Assembly: GCA_004325065.1 (NCBI GenBank)
Contig: PITI01000287.1
Location: 1 to 15,304 of the forward strand
Direction: 5' to 3'
DNA length: 15,304 nucleotides
Origin: Hamiltosporidium magnivora
Taxonomy: Eukaryota > Microsporidia > Dubosqiidae
In this document: one piece after another, positions 1 through 8,200 of the stretch
Layout: the number at the start of each line of letters is the position of its first letter
Position numbering within the stretch: position 1 is the stretch's first letter
The notes under the pieces: model-generated
The model's database searches: none
The model's input: only the letters and a program-made list of their open reading frames with translations
What the model was told of the DNA's origin: nothing
Translations under genes and position numbers: made by a program

Positions 1-400
1 TCACTCGGGTTAGAAGACTTAGCGCCTGGGAAAAAATAAAAATATACTTTAAAGCCAGGAAAGTTAAGTAGCAGGTTATACCTATTGATATTTTATTTTA
101 CTGTCTAGGTGAGCCCCATGTAAGTCGTCAAGATATATCATAGCTAGAAGCCAATCAGGTTCTTAGAGCGTAGATGAAGTGGGGATGCTGCAGAATATTG
201 GGAGAGCCTAAGGTGTGTTTCAATCTACGATCACACTCCATGCACAGACATAACAAACTCCGAAAAACTGCCTCGCCCTTTAATCGTGTCCCTAAACATT
301 TTTTAGATGAAAGCTTTGGGATGTAGGTATCTTAGAGGATAATAATAGTGTCGAGGTAGCTGTTTTTTATATTAAACCTAGAACTAAATTAATGCCATGA
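1..400 (+). pseudogene. Decayed gene relic, copy A of a three-copy dispersed family
   Basis: This stretch aligns by eye, in inverted orientation, with 7661-8081 and 12473-12880. On the + strand frame 1 opens with LEDLAPGKK, then a stop, then KPGKLSSRLYLL; copy B has LEDLAPGRQ and KPERLSSMLY. Further along, in shifted frames, come YIIARS, then GCRYLRG, and finally AVFYIKPRTKLMP followed by TGA at 398-400. Copy C ends AIIYVKPRTALMS plus TGA. Several stops and frame changes rule out an intact gene. The left side is cut by the window edge. The parent protein is unknown to me; a multicopy microsporidian gene family or a transposable-element ORF are both possible. A structured non-coding repeat is less likely, because the I/V-type replacements at the end fit a protein. 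The relic stops about 75 nt before the start signal of the RRM gene. Confidence 0.5.
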
Positions 401-475
401 AAACAAATATAACACTTGCCACTGTTTTTCAAAAAGTTGTGATATTTTTTTGAATATAATTCGATAATTATTTCA

Positions 476-478
476 CCC
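476..478 (+). promoter_or_regulatory. CCC start-proximal signal of the RRM gene
   Basis: CCC lies 3 nt before the ATG at 482 in an otherwise AT-rich leader. Microsporidian genes commonly carry such a CCC-like motif just upstream of the start. It supports the + strand RRM frame over the overlapping antisense reading frame. Confidence 0.6.
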
Positions 479-481
479 TTT

Positions 482-760
482 ATGATATTCCGCGCACACA
501 TTTCCAATCTACACAAATCATGTACACAAGAAACCTTATTAAAAGAATTCAAAGGATATTCTAATATATTAGAAATAAAAGTACCTAAAAATAAATATGG
601 GTATAATAAGGGGTATGCTTTTATCGATTTTAGTAGTAGTGTGGAGTATTTAAGATTTATAAAAGAAAATAATGGTACTTTCATAAATGGAAAACCTATA
701 AAAATTAGAAAAAGCAAAAACAGTCCTTTAAATGAAAATATGGTAATTTATAAGAAATAG
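482..760 (+). CDS. Small single-RRM RNA-binding protein
   Basis: The 92-residue product is essentially one RNA-recognition motif. RNP2 is seen at residues 5-10 (AHISNL) and a perfect-consensus RNP1 at 43-50 (KGYAFIDF), with the expected helix (ETLLKEF) between them and a final beta strand NGKPIKI near 69-75. The tail is short and basic. RNP1 keeps both aromatic residues that stack on RNA bases. The start is fixed by a CCC tract 3 nt upstream. Single-RRM proteins of this size occur in splicing, mRNA export and ribosome biogenesis; the loop before RNP1 recalls RNPS1-type RRMs, but this is not enough to name it. No second RRM or zinc finger is present. The gene runs opposite to the next one, convergent, with 281 bp between their stops. 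Confidence 0.85.
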   Translation: MIFRAHISNLHKSCTQETLLKEFKGYSNILEIKVPKNKYGYNKGYAFIDFSSSVEYLRFIKENNGTFINGKPIKIRKSKNSPLNENMVIYKK

Positions 761-1041
761 ATAAGAGAAAGAGATATTTAGAAAATAATAGAGATATAAT
801 AAAGAAGTGTTAAGATATCTATTATACTATTGAATATATTAGATAGGAATAGAAATAAGAGATATAAACATAAAAAATATAAAAATCCTACATATAAATA
901 CTAAAGAACATAAATATAAATCTTAGATATAAATATAATACAATGTAATAAAATACGAATATGAAAATAGTAGATAGAATTAGAAATGAGATATACAATA
1001 GATACGATATAAAACAATTATTTATTTTAAATGTATGTTTA
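761..1041. other. AT-rich intergenic spacer between convergent genes
   Basis: The spacer is made of degenerate short AT words (variants of agatata and tataaata) with no open frame and no GC-rich island. It presumably holds the two 3' ends. Confidence 0.6.
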
Positions 1042-2556
1042 CTAATACTTTATTTCTGTACCGTCTTCATAGAAGAATTTAAAATCCGGTGTTTCTTTAA
1101 AAATTATATGTTTTAAATTTCCAATTTCAAATTTAAATTCGTTAAAATTTAATTCTGTTTTTTTATTTAAATTTTCTACTTTTTTTGTATTTAATAGATC
1201 AAAGAACGAAATTTCTGACTTTTTATTTTGTGTAGAGGTTGTAGTTATATTAACCATATTAGACGAGTTATCCCATTCTCTATTATCCTGCTTATCATCC
1301 TTCACTTGTTTATCCCATTCTCTATTATCTTGTTTATCCAATTCCCTATCATCCTTCTCTCTATCATATAATTCTTTATTAAATATTTCATTAAAAGAAC
1401 TTTCAAATTTATTATTTATATTATCAGAAGATCTGTTAATAAACGATACCAATCCTATTTTATTATCTTCTGATATTTCATTTTTTATTTCTACAAATTT
1501 ATCTTCTGATTCAGGCATATCTGAAGAATCATAAAATGTAAATTTTGATAGAAAACCTGAAGAATGATCATTTGAAGAAACTTTTGACAAATTTTCTTGT
1601 CGTTTTGGTGAGGAAATAGAATCTTTGTGTTTTATATTTTTTTCTTTAATTTTATCATTTTTAAAAGTCTCTGATTTATCTAAAATCAAATCTTCTTTCC
1701 TTATATCTTGTTCTTTATTCTTATTATCTAAAGTATTTAAATATTTATTTACACTCAAATCTTCTTTCCTTATATCTTGTTCTTTAATTTTATTGCCTGA
1801 AGTATTTAAATATTTATTTACACTTATATCTTTACCCATAAAATCTTCTCTTCCAACCAACCCACACCCTCCAACACTTCCTTTTTCTTTCTCATCTTTA
1901 ATTTCGGTGTCTAAAATTGACCCAAAAAAAGACACATTTTTTTGATTTAAATTTCCATTTAAATTATAAATTTTATCTTCTTTCTTTACCTCAGAATTAA
2001 AGGAATTTAAGGAATTTAAGGAATTTAAGGAAATAAAAGGATTTACATTTATAGAATCCTTATTATAGGTATTCTTACTAAACCCATTATCACCCTCATT
2101 ATTTACTTTTATTTCTAAATTATTTTCTATTTTCTTAGAATTAAAAATATTATTTTTTCTTTCAAATGAAATATTTTGTTCTCTTCTTTCTACCTCTTTA
2201 TACTTATTAATACCATTATCTTCGTTACTCTCCATCTTCTCTCTACTATCCATCTTCTCTCTACTATCCATCTTCTCTTCTACATTATTAATACCAAATG
2301 CACATAACAACTTTCTATTAAAAATACCACTAGTTAACCTAGAAGTATCACACATTTCAAACAATCTCTTACTACTATAATCATTCATACAAATAAAACT
2401 TTTATATTCTTTACAAACACTTGTCCCATTTATTGCTAAATCTATAAAAGAAACAAAATTGTTCGTTTTTTTTCTTTTATGTAGAATTTGAGATAAATTT
2501 TTTTTTAATTTTTTTTGTGCTTTTTTTATATCCAAATTTTCTCTTTCCTCTTCCAT
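1042..2556 (-). CDS. Low-complexity protein of unknown function, 504 aa
   Basis: I do not recognise this protein. It begins with a basic, probably helical segment (residues about 8-31, many Lys) and a more ordered part to about residue 95 that contains Cys and aromatic residues. The middle, about 95-440, is Asn/Lys/Glu/Asp/Ser-rich and built from short repeats: EKMDSR at 95-110, SLN units at 176-188, a 23-residue tandem pair at 245-290 (SVNKYLNT...KEQDIRKEDL), and DNREWDKQ-like units near 405-440. The last 50 residues look ordered again (NLKHIIFKETPDFKFFYEDG). A short SF-hydrophobic motif recurs: FVSFIDL, VSFFGSIL, ISFFDLLN. No membrane segment or signal peptide is visible. The open frame of 1.5 kb in AT-rich DNA and a CCC tract 12 nt before the ATG support a real gene. 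Function is unknown; a nuclear or scaffold role would be a guess. Confidence 0.75.
   Translation of the reverse strand: MEEERENLDIKKAQKKLKKNLSQILHKRKKTNNFVSFIDLAINGTSVCKEYKSFICMNDYSSKRLFEMCDTSRLTSGIFNRKLLCAFGINNVEEKMDSREKMDSREKMESNEDNGINKYKEVERREQNISFERKNNIFNSKKIENNLEIKVNNEGDNGFSKNTYNKDSINVNPFISLNSLNSLNSFNSEVKKEDKIYNLNGNLNQKNVSFFGSILDTEIKDEKEKGSVGGCGLVGREDFMGKDISVNKYLNTSGNKIKEQDIRKEDLSVNKYLNTLDNKNKEQDIRKEDLILDKSETFKNDKIKEKNIKHKDSISSPKRQENLSKVSSNDHSSGFLSKFTFYDSSDMPESEDKFVEIKNEISEDNKIGLVSFINRSSDNINNKFESSFNEIFNKELYDREKDDRELDKQDNREWDKQVKDDKQDNREWDNSSNMVNITTTSTQNKKSEISFFDLLNTKKVENLNKKTELNFNEFKFEIGNLKHIIFKETPDFKFFYEDGTEIKY
1687..1824 (-). repeat. In-frame 69-bp tandem duplication inside the unknown CDS
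   Basis: Two adjacent 69-bp copies encode 23 residues each (245-267 and 268-290 of the 504-aa protein) and differ at only a few positions. Keeping the frame implies that the surrounding gene is still translated. Confidence 0.8.
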
Positions 2557-2568
2557 TTTTTTAAAAAA

Positions 2569-2571
2569 GGG
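2569..2571 (-). promoter_or_regulatory. CCC start-proximal signal of the 504-aa gene
   Basis: Read on the minus strand, CCC lies 12 nt before the ATG (2554-2556), separated by a T6A7-type run. It matches the signal before the neighbouring genes. Confidence 0.55.
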
Positions 2572-2607
2572 TCTTTTTTAGTAAATAAAAGTGTGGAGGT
2601 TTGATAT

Positions 2608-2802
2608 GGAAATAAGAATACTATTAGTAAGTAAGATTTATTAGAAAAATAATTTATTAGAAAAAGAATTTATTAGAAAGTAAGATTTATTAGTAAGTAA
2701 GAATTTATTAGAAATAAGAATTTGTTAGAAATAAGAATTTATTAGAAATAAGAATTTATTAGAAATGAGAATACTATTAGTAAGTAAGATTTATTAGAAA
2801 TA
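2608..2802. repeat. Minisatellite, about 17-bp period
   Basis: Variants of agaatttattagaaata recur about every 16-17 bp. A longer 35-bp block containing actattagtaagtaag appears nearly unchanged at both ends (about 2611 and 2765), so the array seems to have grown by a secondary duplication. It lies just upstream of the 504-aa gene and downstream of RPS13. Confidence 0.8.
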
Positions 2803-2895
2803 CAAAAAATGAAAAATGTAAGAAAATAAAAAATTACAAGAAATAATAGAAACTACAACCAAATAAAATTATTACATAAATAATTAAATATCATT

Positions 2896-3330
2896 TTAAC
2901 TAAAATTTGGTTTCCAGTTTGCTGGTAAAGCCATATTTCTCTTATAATATCTGGCCAGTCTGTATAACTTAGACTCAGTAAGAATAAGTCTGTACTTGGC
3001 AGATTTGTCTTGTTTAAAATTAGAAAGGTGTGACCTCATGGTATAACACTTAGAGAGAAGGGAGTTAAGGTCTTCTGGTATGGAGGGTGCAAGGCCGTGC
3101 ATACGGAGAAGCATTAAAATTTTGGTTTGTGTTATAAATGAAACTTGTCCTATTCCATGGACATCTCGCAATATATTTCCTATTTTTGAAGGTGGATTAC
3201 CTTTACGTGCTAAAAATAATATTTCTTGGATTATTTCTTCGGGAGATAATGTTACCCAACTTGGTTTTATCTTGTTGTAAGGAATTGTTGATTTTGAAAT
3301 ACCTTTTCCTCTGCCGTGCATTCTTCCCAT
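2896..3330 (-). CDS. RPS13: 40S ribosomal protein S13 (uS15)
   Basis: The 144-residue product opens MGRMHGRGKGIS and continues through PSWV at about 24-27, the helical EEIIQEILFLARKG, and PPSKIGNILRD with HGI. These are hallmarks of the eukaryotic/archaeal N-terminal extension fused to the uS15 core. The core follows with LLSKCYTMRSHLSNFKQDKSAKYRLILTE segments and ends ARYYKRN...LPANWKP, the usual S13 C-terminus. The family is normally about 151 residues, so this copy is slightly shortened but complete. In the small subunit it binds the central domain of 18S rRNA. No intron is visible. A CCC tract 6 nt before the ATG agrees with the chosen start. Confidence 0.97.
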   Translation of the reverse strand: MGRMHGRGKGISKSTIPYNKIKPSWVTLSPEEIIQEILFLARKGNPPSKIGNILRDVHGIGQVSFITQTKILMLLRMHGLAPSIPEDLNSLLSKCYTMRSHLSNFKQDKSAKYRLILTESKLYRLARYYKRNMALPANWKPNFS

Positions 3331-3336
3331 TTTAAA

Positions 3337-3339
3337 GGG
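3337..3339 (-). promoter_or_regulatory. CCC start-proximal signal of RPS13
   Basis: On the minus strand the leader reads TTTACCCTTTAAA and then ATG, placing CCC 6 nt before the start of a securely identified gene. This is the best anchor in the window for the motif. Confidence 0.7.
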
Positions 3340-3851
3340 TAAATTTATTTTGGAATTTATTTTTTTTAGAAAAGCAGGAATTAAAAAAATGGGAAGAACA
3401 ATTTATTAAAAAAATGATTGAAAGAGAAGGGTATAGAAAAGAGTAAGGATGAATGAAGGAATAAGAAGAAGAGGTTATAAATGGATGGAAGAAAATTTGG
3501 TGTAAAAAAGAGTGTGAATCAATGAAAAAAAGATTTAAAATTAATTGGAAGGGAAGGGTTTAAAACAGGTAAAATATCGTAAAAAAATGAACCGAAAAGG
3601 TTCCAATGATTTGAAAAAGAAAAATTTGAAACTTCATTTGGGAAACTAAATTTATTTAAATGTTGAACTCAGTGTTGCTATTCATGAGAAAGAAAATATT
3701 TCATTTCTTTAATTGCTTTATCATTGTCTCTTATATTTAGCTCAAATATCAGGTTTTTTTCCAGCGCTTCGTCTGAAATTGTTTAATTTGAAATGAAGGT
3801 TTAAATCAAAATATTTAAAGGATTAAAGCTTCTTCATGGTTGCTACATATT
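3340..3851. other. Gene-free spacer, purine-skewed on + strand
   Basis: No credible gene is seen. From about 3360 to 3640 the + strand is strongly purine-rich (runs of aaaaaaatg, gaagaagagg, ggaagggaaggg), after which composition returns to ordinary AT-rich sequence. Short open stretches are interrupted by stops in every frame I followed. Confidence 0.5.
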
Positions 3852-4591
3852 TTAAAAGAAGTTATTGACAGAGCTTTTTAATAAGTATCTTGTAAAAAAT
3901 TTGACACCATTTTCGCCCTTATCGTAACTACATTTCGACTCAGCCCATCCTCGTCGGTCAAAATAAATTGTTTCGACTTTCTTCTTGTGTACTATGGTTT
4001 GTATATATGCCGCTACATTCATAGGTATTTCTAGTCTTTTAAGATGAGATTTATGGTATTTTGTTCACAATACCGTCCCAGATCATCACATAAGGAATTA
4101 TCTCTGTACTACATTTATAAATAAGACCCAACTCATTTGGTAATAAACCATAATTCCTAAGTTCTTCAATTTCAACTATTTGAAGAGAATAATGGGAAGT
4201 AATTCCTGCTTCAATGGGGTTATCATACTCTACCTCTCGTCCAAAACAAATAAATCTGATCTAATATTCCAAAATTTAACATATTTTTTTTATTCTGGTG
4301 TTCACTCTGTTTCGCAAACTCATTTTCTGTTCTTTTGATCAAAGAATTTCTAATATTTTGAGTATTTGAATTTATATTTCTTCAAAGAAAAGTAAATTTA
4401 TACACCTTACTACTTTTTTTATGAAATCATGTATTTTATGCGATGAAATTTCAATCGTCTAATTGTCAAATTCTCAATTGATTTTCTAAAGTTTTCCGAA
4501 TGATATCAAATTTACTCAGTTTACTAAATGTATTTCTATCTTGAATGTAAATTAAGACAGCCTCTTCAAGTGTTTTGATATTCTTTTTTTT
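3852..4591 (-). mobile_element. Decayed C-terminal end of a non-LTR retrotransposon ORF
   Basis: Reading the minus strand, three open segments lie in order. 4591-4466 contains EEAVLIYIQDRNTFSKLSKFD. After a degraded gap, 4254-4051 (68 codons including a stop) contains EAGITSHYSLQIVEIEELRNYG, then LPNELGLIYKC and IIPYVMIWDGIV. Next, after a single frame change, 4052-3852 (67 codons) contains HLKRLEIPMNVAAYIQT, KKKVETI and DRRG. The string E-x-GI ... LRxYxLLxNELGxIYKC ... IIPYVMxWDGIV ... AYIQ resembles, from my memory of the family, the endonuclease-like region after the reverse transcriptase in LINE-type polyproteins of microsporidia. No reverse transcriptase core was found upstream, so this would be a 5'-truncated, frameshifted relic. 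The family assignment is inference; the existence of two abutting coding-like segments is directly visible. Confidence 0.5.
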
Positions 4592-5664
4592 TAATTTATT
4601 TAGATGCAACCAGTACATTTATTTACATATTTATTCCCTTCCTCTTCTACCTCTCGGTGTCGAGGATGAAACCAGTACATTTACTACTGTTTATTGTAAC
4701 ATTATTGTAATTTAAATGCTTACTTATTTAGTTATTCCAGTCCCCTTTTATCCCTCGGTGACGAGGATAAACAATTGGAAGTTTTACGTTTGCTTCTTTT
4801 AATCAGTTGTAACTTAGATTATATGGGATTAGTATATGAATTCAGTGTGGTTTATATCTCACCAAAATAGAAACAATAATTTTTGCACAATTTCTACACA
4901 CTCATTGAAATCTAGATAGTTTTTAATGTGGTATTATTTTAAAATATAGATAGATCGCACATAGAAAAGAGTTCAATTTCAATTCTACTTTACTATAGTT
5001 TAAGTATTAGTAAAAAAAATTTAAAATAAAAAGCCAAAAGCTTTATTACATTAACTTTTACTTTGCAAATTCGAACTTTTAAAAAGTAAGAAAAATATTT
5101 ATATAGTTTTTCAAGTACCGTTTTACTGCCTTAAAAGGTTTTTAACAATATTGGGTTCAGTTTCCTTTTTTGACTAATAGAATCATTCTAAGTATTACCT
5201 GTTCTAATTCTATGCACTATTATTGATTGTCAAGATTTATATTCTTAATTGGAACACTATTATTGCCGTTTTACATTTTTCAAACCAAGTAAACATTTCA
5301 AGATGACTCGTCGTCACAACGTTATTCAATTATATTATAAACTCTATTTAAATCTATTGATTTGAATACAATTATAAATCATATATTATTAGAGAAATAA
5401 TTGTATGATTATTTCTATTCTATTATTTGAAATAATTCAAAAACATAAGAAAAATTAAATATAAAATAATTCACTTGGTAATACATAATTCAATCCTATC
5501 TCATTACTAACAATAAGAAGTTAAGTATAAATTGATTTTTATGGATAATATTTGTATTTACAGGTTAAATCTCAATGGTTAAGAATTTATACTACATCAG
5601 TCGATTGCTTATACGATATGTCAAAGCCTTATCAAATAATTTAAATTTTCTATTAATTTAAAGT
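4592..5664. other. Gene-free AT-rich region with hairpin repeat
   Basis: Apart from the twin hairpins near 4648-4770 there is no gene, RNA or element I can support. The part from about 5100 to 5340 has somewhat more mixed base composition and could be further decayed element sequence, but no convincing reading frame emerges. Confidence 0.4.
4630..4775. repeat. Two related GC-rich hairpins in a diverged direct repeat
   Basis: The segments around 4651-4665 and 4748-4770 share CTCGGTG(T/A)CGAGGAT. The second folds into TTAT(C)CCTCG-GTGA-CGAGGATAA, nine pairs with one bulged C and a GNRA-type loop. The first keeps a five-pair stem with loop GTGT. Flanking words (ttattcc, tcccct or tcccttcct) are also shared, so the pair is one repeat about 98 bp apart. 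They lie 5' of the retrotransposon relic in its reading direction. Confidence 0.6.
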
Positions 5665-5941
5665 CATTCATACTCCTTATTTCCTCAAACAATAATTATA
5701 AATAAAATTAACTTTGTATTATCATATTCTATCCACGATAATCCATATCCTTGCACAAAAAAAAATTATAAATCATATTCTTATCATATACAATCAACTT
5801 ATCCACAATAGTCCATACCCTTGCACTTACATGAAATTATAAATCATATTCTTATCATATACAATCAATTTATCCACGATAGTCCATACCCTTGCACTTA
5901 AAAAAAATTATAAATCATATTCTTTTCAAATACCCTATGTT
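5665..5941. repeat. 70-bp tandem array running into the reductase start
   Basis: Three clear units begin with atccac(g/a)ata at 5731, 5801 and 5872 (spacing 70 and 71 bp). A degenerate unit lies before them and a partial unit begins at 5942 inside the coding region. Each unit contains TTGCAC followed by an aattataaatcatattc block, and two units carry ATACCC. The last unit supplies the start signal and ATG of the next gene. Confidence 0.85.
5933..5935 (+). promoter_or_regulatory. CCC start-proximal signal of the reductase gene
   Basis: TACCCT directly precedes the ATG at 5937. An upstream in-frame TTG at 5892 would add 15 residues, but it is not a normal eukaryotic start. The CCC tract therefore favours 5937. 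Confidence 0.65.
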
Positions 5942-6821
5942 ATCCACAATAATAAAATACGTCTCATTTTACATTTTTTTAAGAATTGTACCAGACTTTT
6001 ACAATTTTTTTATATCAAAACTGAAAAATAAAGTGGTTTGGAATAAAGTAAAAGGTAAATGGATAATAATAACAGGTGCAACTGATGGTATAGGAAAAGA
6101 GTTAGCATTGAATGCTGCTAAACGCAAGTATAACATAATAATTATGGGTCGAAGTTCTTCCAAGCTGGATGAAGTATATTCACTTATAATTAAAGAAAAC
6201 GTGAAATGTAAGAAAATAATTTGTGATTTTTCTAAAGAATGTATTACTTCGTTTATCAATGACAGTATTGAAATAGGAATGCTTATAAATAATGTTGGGT
6301 GTGTTGGTGAACACCCAAAGTTATTTGGGGAGGAGAGTTCTGTTTCAGAAATGATAAATGTTAATATTTATAATACTTTTCTTTTAACACAAAAAGTTCT
6401 AATCAGTATGATGAATCGTAAAAATGGAGTTATTTTAAATATCGGATCTTTTACAGGAGACATGCCTTGTCCTGTTCTATCGGTATATTCTTCTACAAAA
6501 GCAATGATAAGATCGTGGAGCGAATCGTTACATTACGAAATGAGACCTTATAATGTACATGTGGAGTGTATTAATACAGGATACGTTGCTACCAAAATGA
6601 GCAAAATAAAAAAACCTTCGTTTTTTGTGCCATCAGCTAAAACATATGCGGACTCTGTTTTAAATTCATTTGGAAATTCTTCTGTTTCAATTACTTATTT
6701 TCCTCATCTTTTGATGTATTCAGTTATTAAAATACTTCCTAGAACATTTTTAGGAATAATAACTTTCTTTAGTTTGAGTCGAACAAGGAATATGGCAATT
6801 GAAAAGAAAAAAATTGAATAA
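5937..6821 (+). CDS. IFA38: Very-long-chain 3-ketoacyl-CoA reductase (IFA38/HSD17B12 type)
   Basis: This 294-residue short-chain dehydrogenase would reduce 3-ketoacyl-CoA to 3-hydroxyacyl-CoA with NADPH in the ER fatty-acid elongation cycle. Seen directly: an N-terminal hydrophobic segment (about 8-27), the cofactor motif TGATDGIG (46-53), NNVG (118-121), the active-site Ser171 in NIGSFTG, and YSSTK with Tyr184 and Lys188. The stretch VATKMSKIKKPSFFVPS after the active site is typical of the HSD17B12/IFA38 subfamily rather than of soluble SDRs. A hydrophobic C-terminal region (about 258-280) precedes the end KKIE, which fits a KKXX ER-retrieval signal. The length is somewhat below the usual 310-350 residues. 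The frame stays open upstream to a TTG at 5892, but I start at ATG 5937 because of the CCC signal. The first codons lie in a tandem-repeat unit. Another lipid- or sterol-directed SDR substrate cannot be excluded. Confidence 0.85.
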   Translation: MLSTIIKYVSFYIFLRIVPDFYNFFISKLKNKVVWNKVKGKWIIITGATDGIGKELALNAAKRKYNIIIMGRSSSKLDEVYSLIIKENVKCKKIICDFSKECITSFINDSIEIGMLINNVGCVGEHPKLFGEESSVSEMINVNIYNTFLLTQKVLISMMNRKNGVILNIGSFTGDMPCPVLSVYSSTKAMIRSWSESLHYEMRPYNVHVECINTGYVATKMSKIKKPSFFVPSAKTYADSVLNSFGNSSVSITYFPHLLMYSVIKILPRTFLGIITFFSLSRTRNMAIEKKKIE

Positions 6822-6830
6822 AAAATTTCA

Positions 6831-7004
6831 ATTATTTTTTTAAACATTTTTTTTTAAAATATAATATTTTTTTGAAATTTTTTCTCCAAATTTTATTTAT
6901 TTTTTTAAACATTTTTTTTTTAAAATATAATATTTTTTTGAAATTTTTTCTCCAAATTTTATTTATTTTTTTAAACATTTTTTTTTTAAAATATAATATT
7001 TTTC
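6831..7004. repeat. 65-66-bp tandem array after the reductase gene
   Basis: About 2.7 copies of an extremely AT-rich unit are present, with taaacatt at 6841, 6906 and 6972 and tctccaaattttatt between them. The array starts about 10 bp after the stop codon, so the 3' UTR and probably the poly(A) site lie in it. The antisense open frame across it is only the repeat read through. Confidence 0.85.
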
Positions 7005-7660
7005 TAGACTTTACTTCCTTTTTAAATTGTGTAATTTCAATATAATTCAAAGTAAAAAAAATATCTGAATTATAGGGCGAAAAACCAAACTTTAATTAAA
7101 TCTTATGAGGCAGTCACCTCGTGTTTGAATTTGTTAAATATTACATTATTCATAAAAACATCTACCCTATAATTCTAAATACTGACATTTAAATAGAATC
7201 CCATATAATTTCCTTACGCGTATATTTGTCTTTTATATACCTGTGTATCTATTTTTATATCCGTTTCTTTCTTTAATAAATATTTTCATGGTAATTTTAT
7301 ATTAGATACCTCCTGTGTATCAAAATTTCTAGAGTAAAGTTTATAAAGTAAAGAATAATAAGCATATGTATATTTGTATTTTATTAAAATAAAATTATGT
7401 TTTCTGTATTTTATTATTTATATTTTCTCCAAAATAAGAATTTTTTAGACTTTACAAAGTAAATATTTGTGATATACGTAAATCCGTGTTAAAATTTCTT
7501 TAAAGTTTGATTAATTTTATTTTAATAAAAAAAATATCATTCCATCCTGCATAAAAAAAAGATTCAAAGAAAATCGCAAAAAAACTACAAAAAAAAGCTA
7601 ACAATTATAAATCAATATCAGATCTTTTAAAAATAGTGATATAAGTATATTTTTTAAGTA
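7005..7660. other. Gene-free AT-rich region
   Basis: No gene is seen. It contains a set of short inverted repeats: tataattc at 7041-7048, GAATTATAGGG at 7067-7077, and its exact complement CCCTATAATTC at 7165-7175. Several similar words around agactttac/gtaaagt occur at about 7006, 7330 and 7448. None is enough to call a functional element. Confidence 0.4.
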
Positions 7661-8200
7661 CATTAACACAGTTCTAGATTTAACAAAGATAATAGCATCT
7701 TAACACATCATAAGTATCTCCTACGATATCCATATATTGCAGAGTTTCTCATCTAAAAGATATGTAGACCCCAAGATGTCGACAGAGATGTCACTTGTAT
7801 TAGTTAACACAAGTCTTATGTTGTATTTCTCGGACAAAGCAAATCACAGAGTTTTCTCTAAGACCATACAGCCTTCCGACTTACTCTACACTTTCCGAAT
7901 CCAATAAACTTCTAGCTAAGATGTAGTTCAGAGACTTACACAACAGAGCCACCTAGAAAGTGGATGCCGTACAAACATGTATAGCATGCTACTTAGCCTT
8001 TCCGGCTTTTTAAAGTATATGTATTTCTTGTCTGCCTGGCGCTAGGTCTTCTAACTTAGGTGAAGAATACTGGGTTTCCATGCTTTTATATAGCAATTAC
8101 CTACAATTAAAGCTGTTTTTCATAATCTAGCTACATAAAAAACTACAAAATATATTTTTAGGAACATTTTTACCTTTTTATAGAATTTCTCATCCCTATA
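7661..8200 (-). pseudogene. Decayed gene relic, copy B of the dispersed family
   Basis: On the minus strand this copy reads from about 8081 (METQYSSPKLEDLAPGRQ), changes frame to FKKPERLSSMLYMFVRHPL, then shows YILARSLLDSESVE, and later GYRRRYL. It ends DAIIFVKSRTVLM at 7661. Copies A and C show the same blocks in the same order. Stops and frame changes separate the blocks. Unlike A and C, the terminal stop is lost here and the sequence after LM diverges. Weak nucleotide similarity with copy C continues upstream to about 8200 (the tttttatgtagctagatt block). It lies in the gap between the reductase and BRWD-like genes, convergent with the former. The parent protein is unknown. Confidence 0.5.

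Noticed and set aside
1..400. Relics A-C as a structured RNA gene such as rRNA or RNase P RNA
   Set aside because: I found none of the conserved rRNA, 5S or RNase P core words. Peptide-level similarity in the same order across copies fits a decayed protein gene better.
367..717. Antisense open frame of 116 codons overlapping the RRM gene
   Set aside because: The + strand frame has perfect RNP1 and RNP2 motifs and a CCC start signal. The antisense product is hydrophobic low-information sequence without any recognisable motif.
1625..1945. + strand 106-codon frame inside the 504-aa gene
   Set aside because: It is a shadow of the in-frame repeats of the minus-strand gene, with no domain.
5892..5936. 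N-terminal extension of the reductase from TTG at 5892
   Set aside because: TTG is not a normal eukaryotic start, the extension falls wholly inside a tandem-repeat unit, and the ATG at 5937 has a CCC signal immediately before it.
5665..5941. CRISPR-like array
   Set aside because: Units are contiguous with no unique spacers, and the host is eukaryotic.
6832..7050. Minus-strand 72-codon frame of Lys/Phe/Ile-rich repeats
   Set aside because: It is the 65-66-bp tandem array read through; the product is pure low complexity and the frame drifts with unit length.
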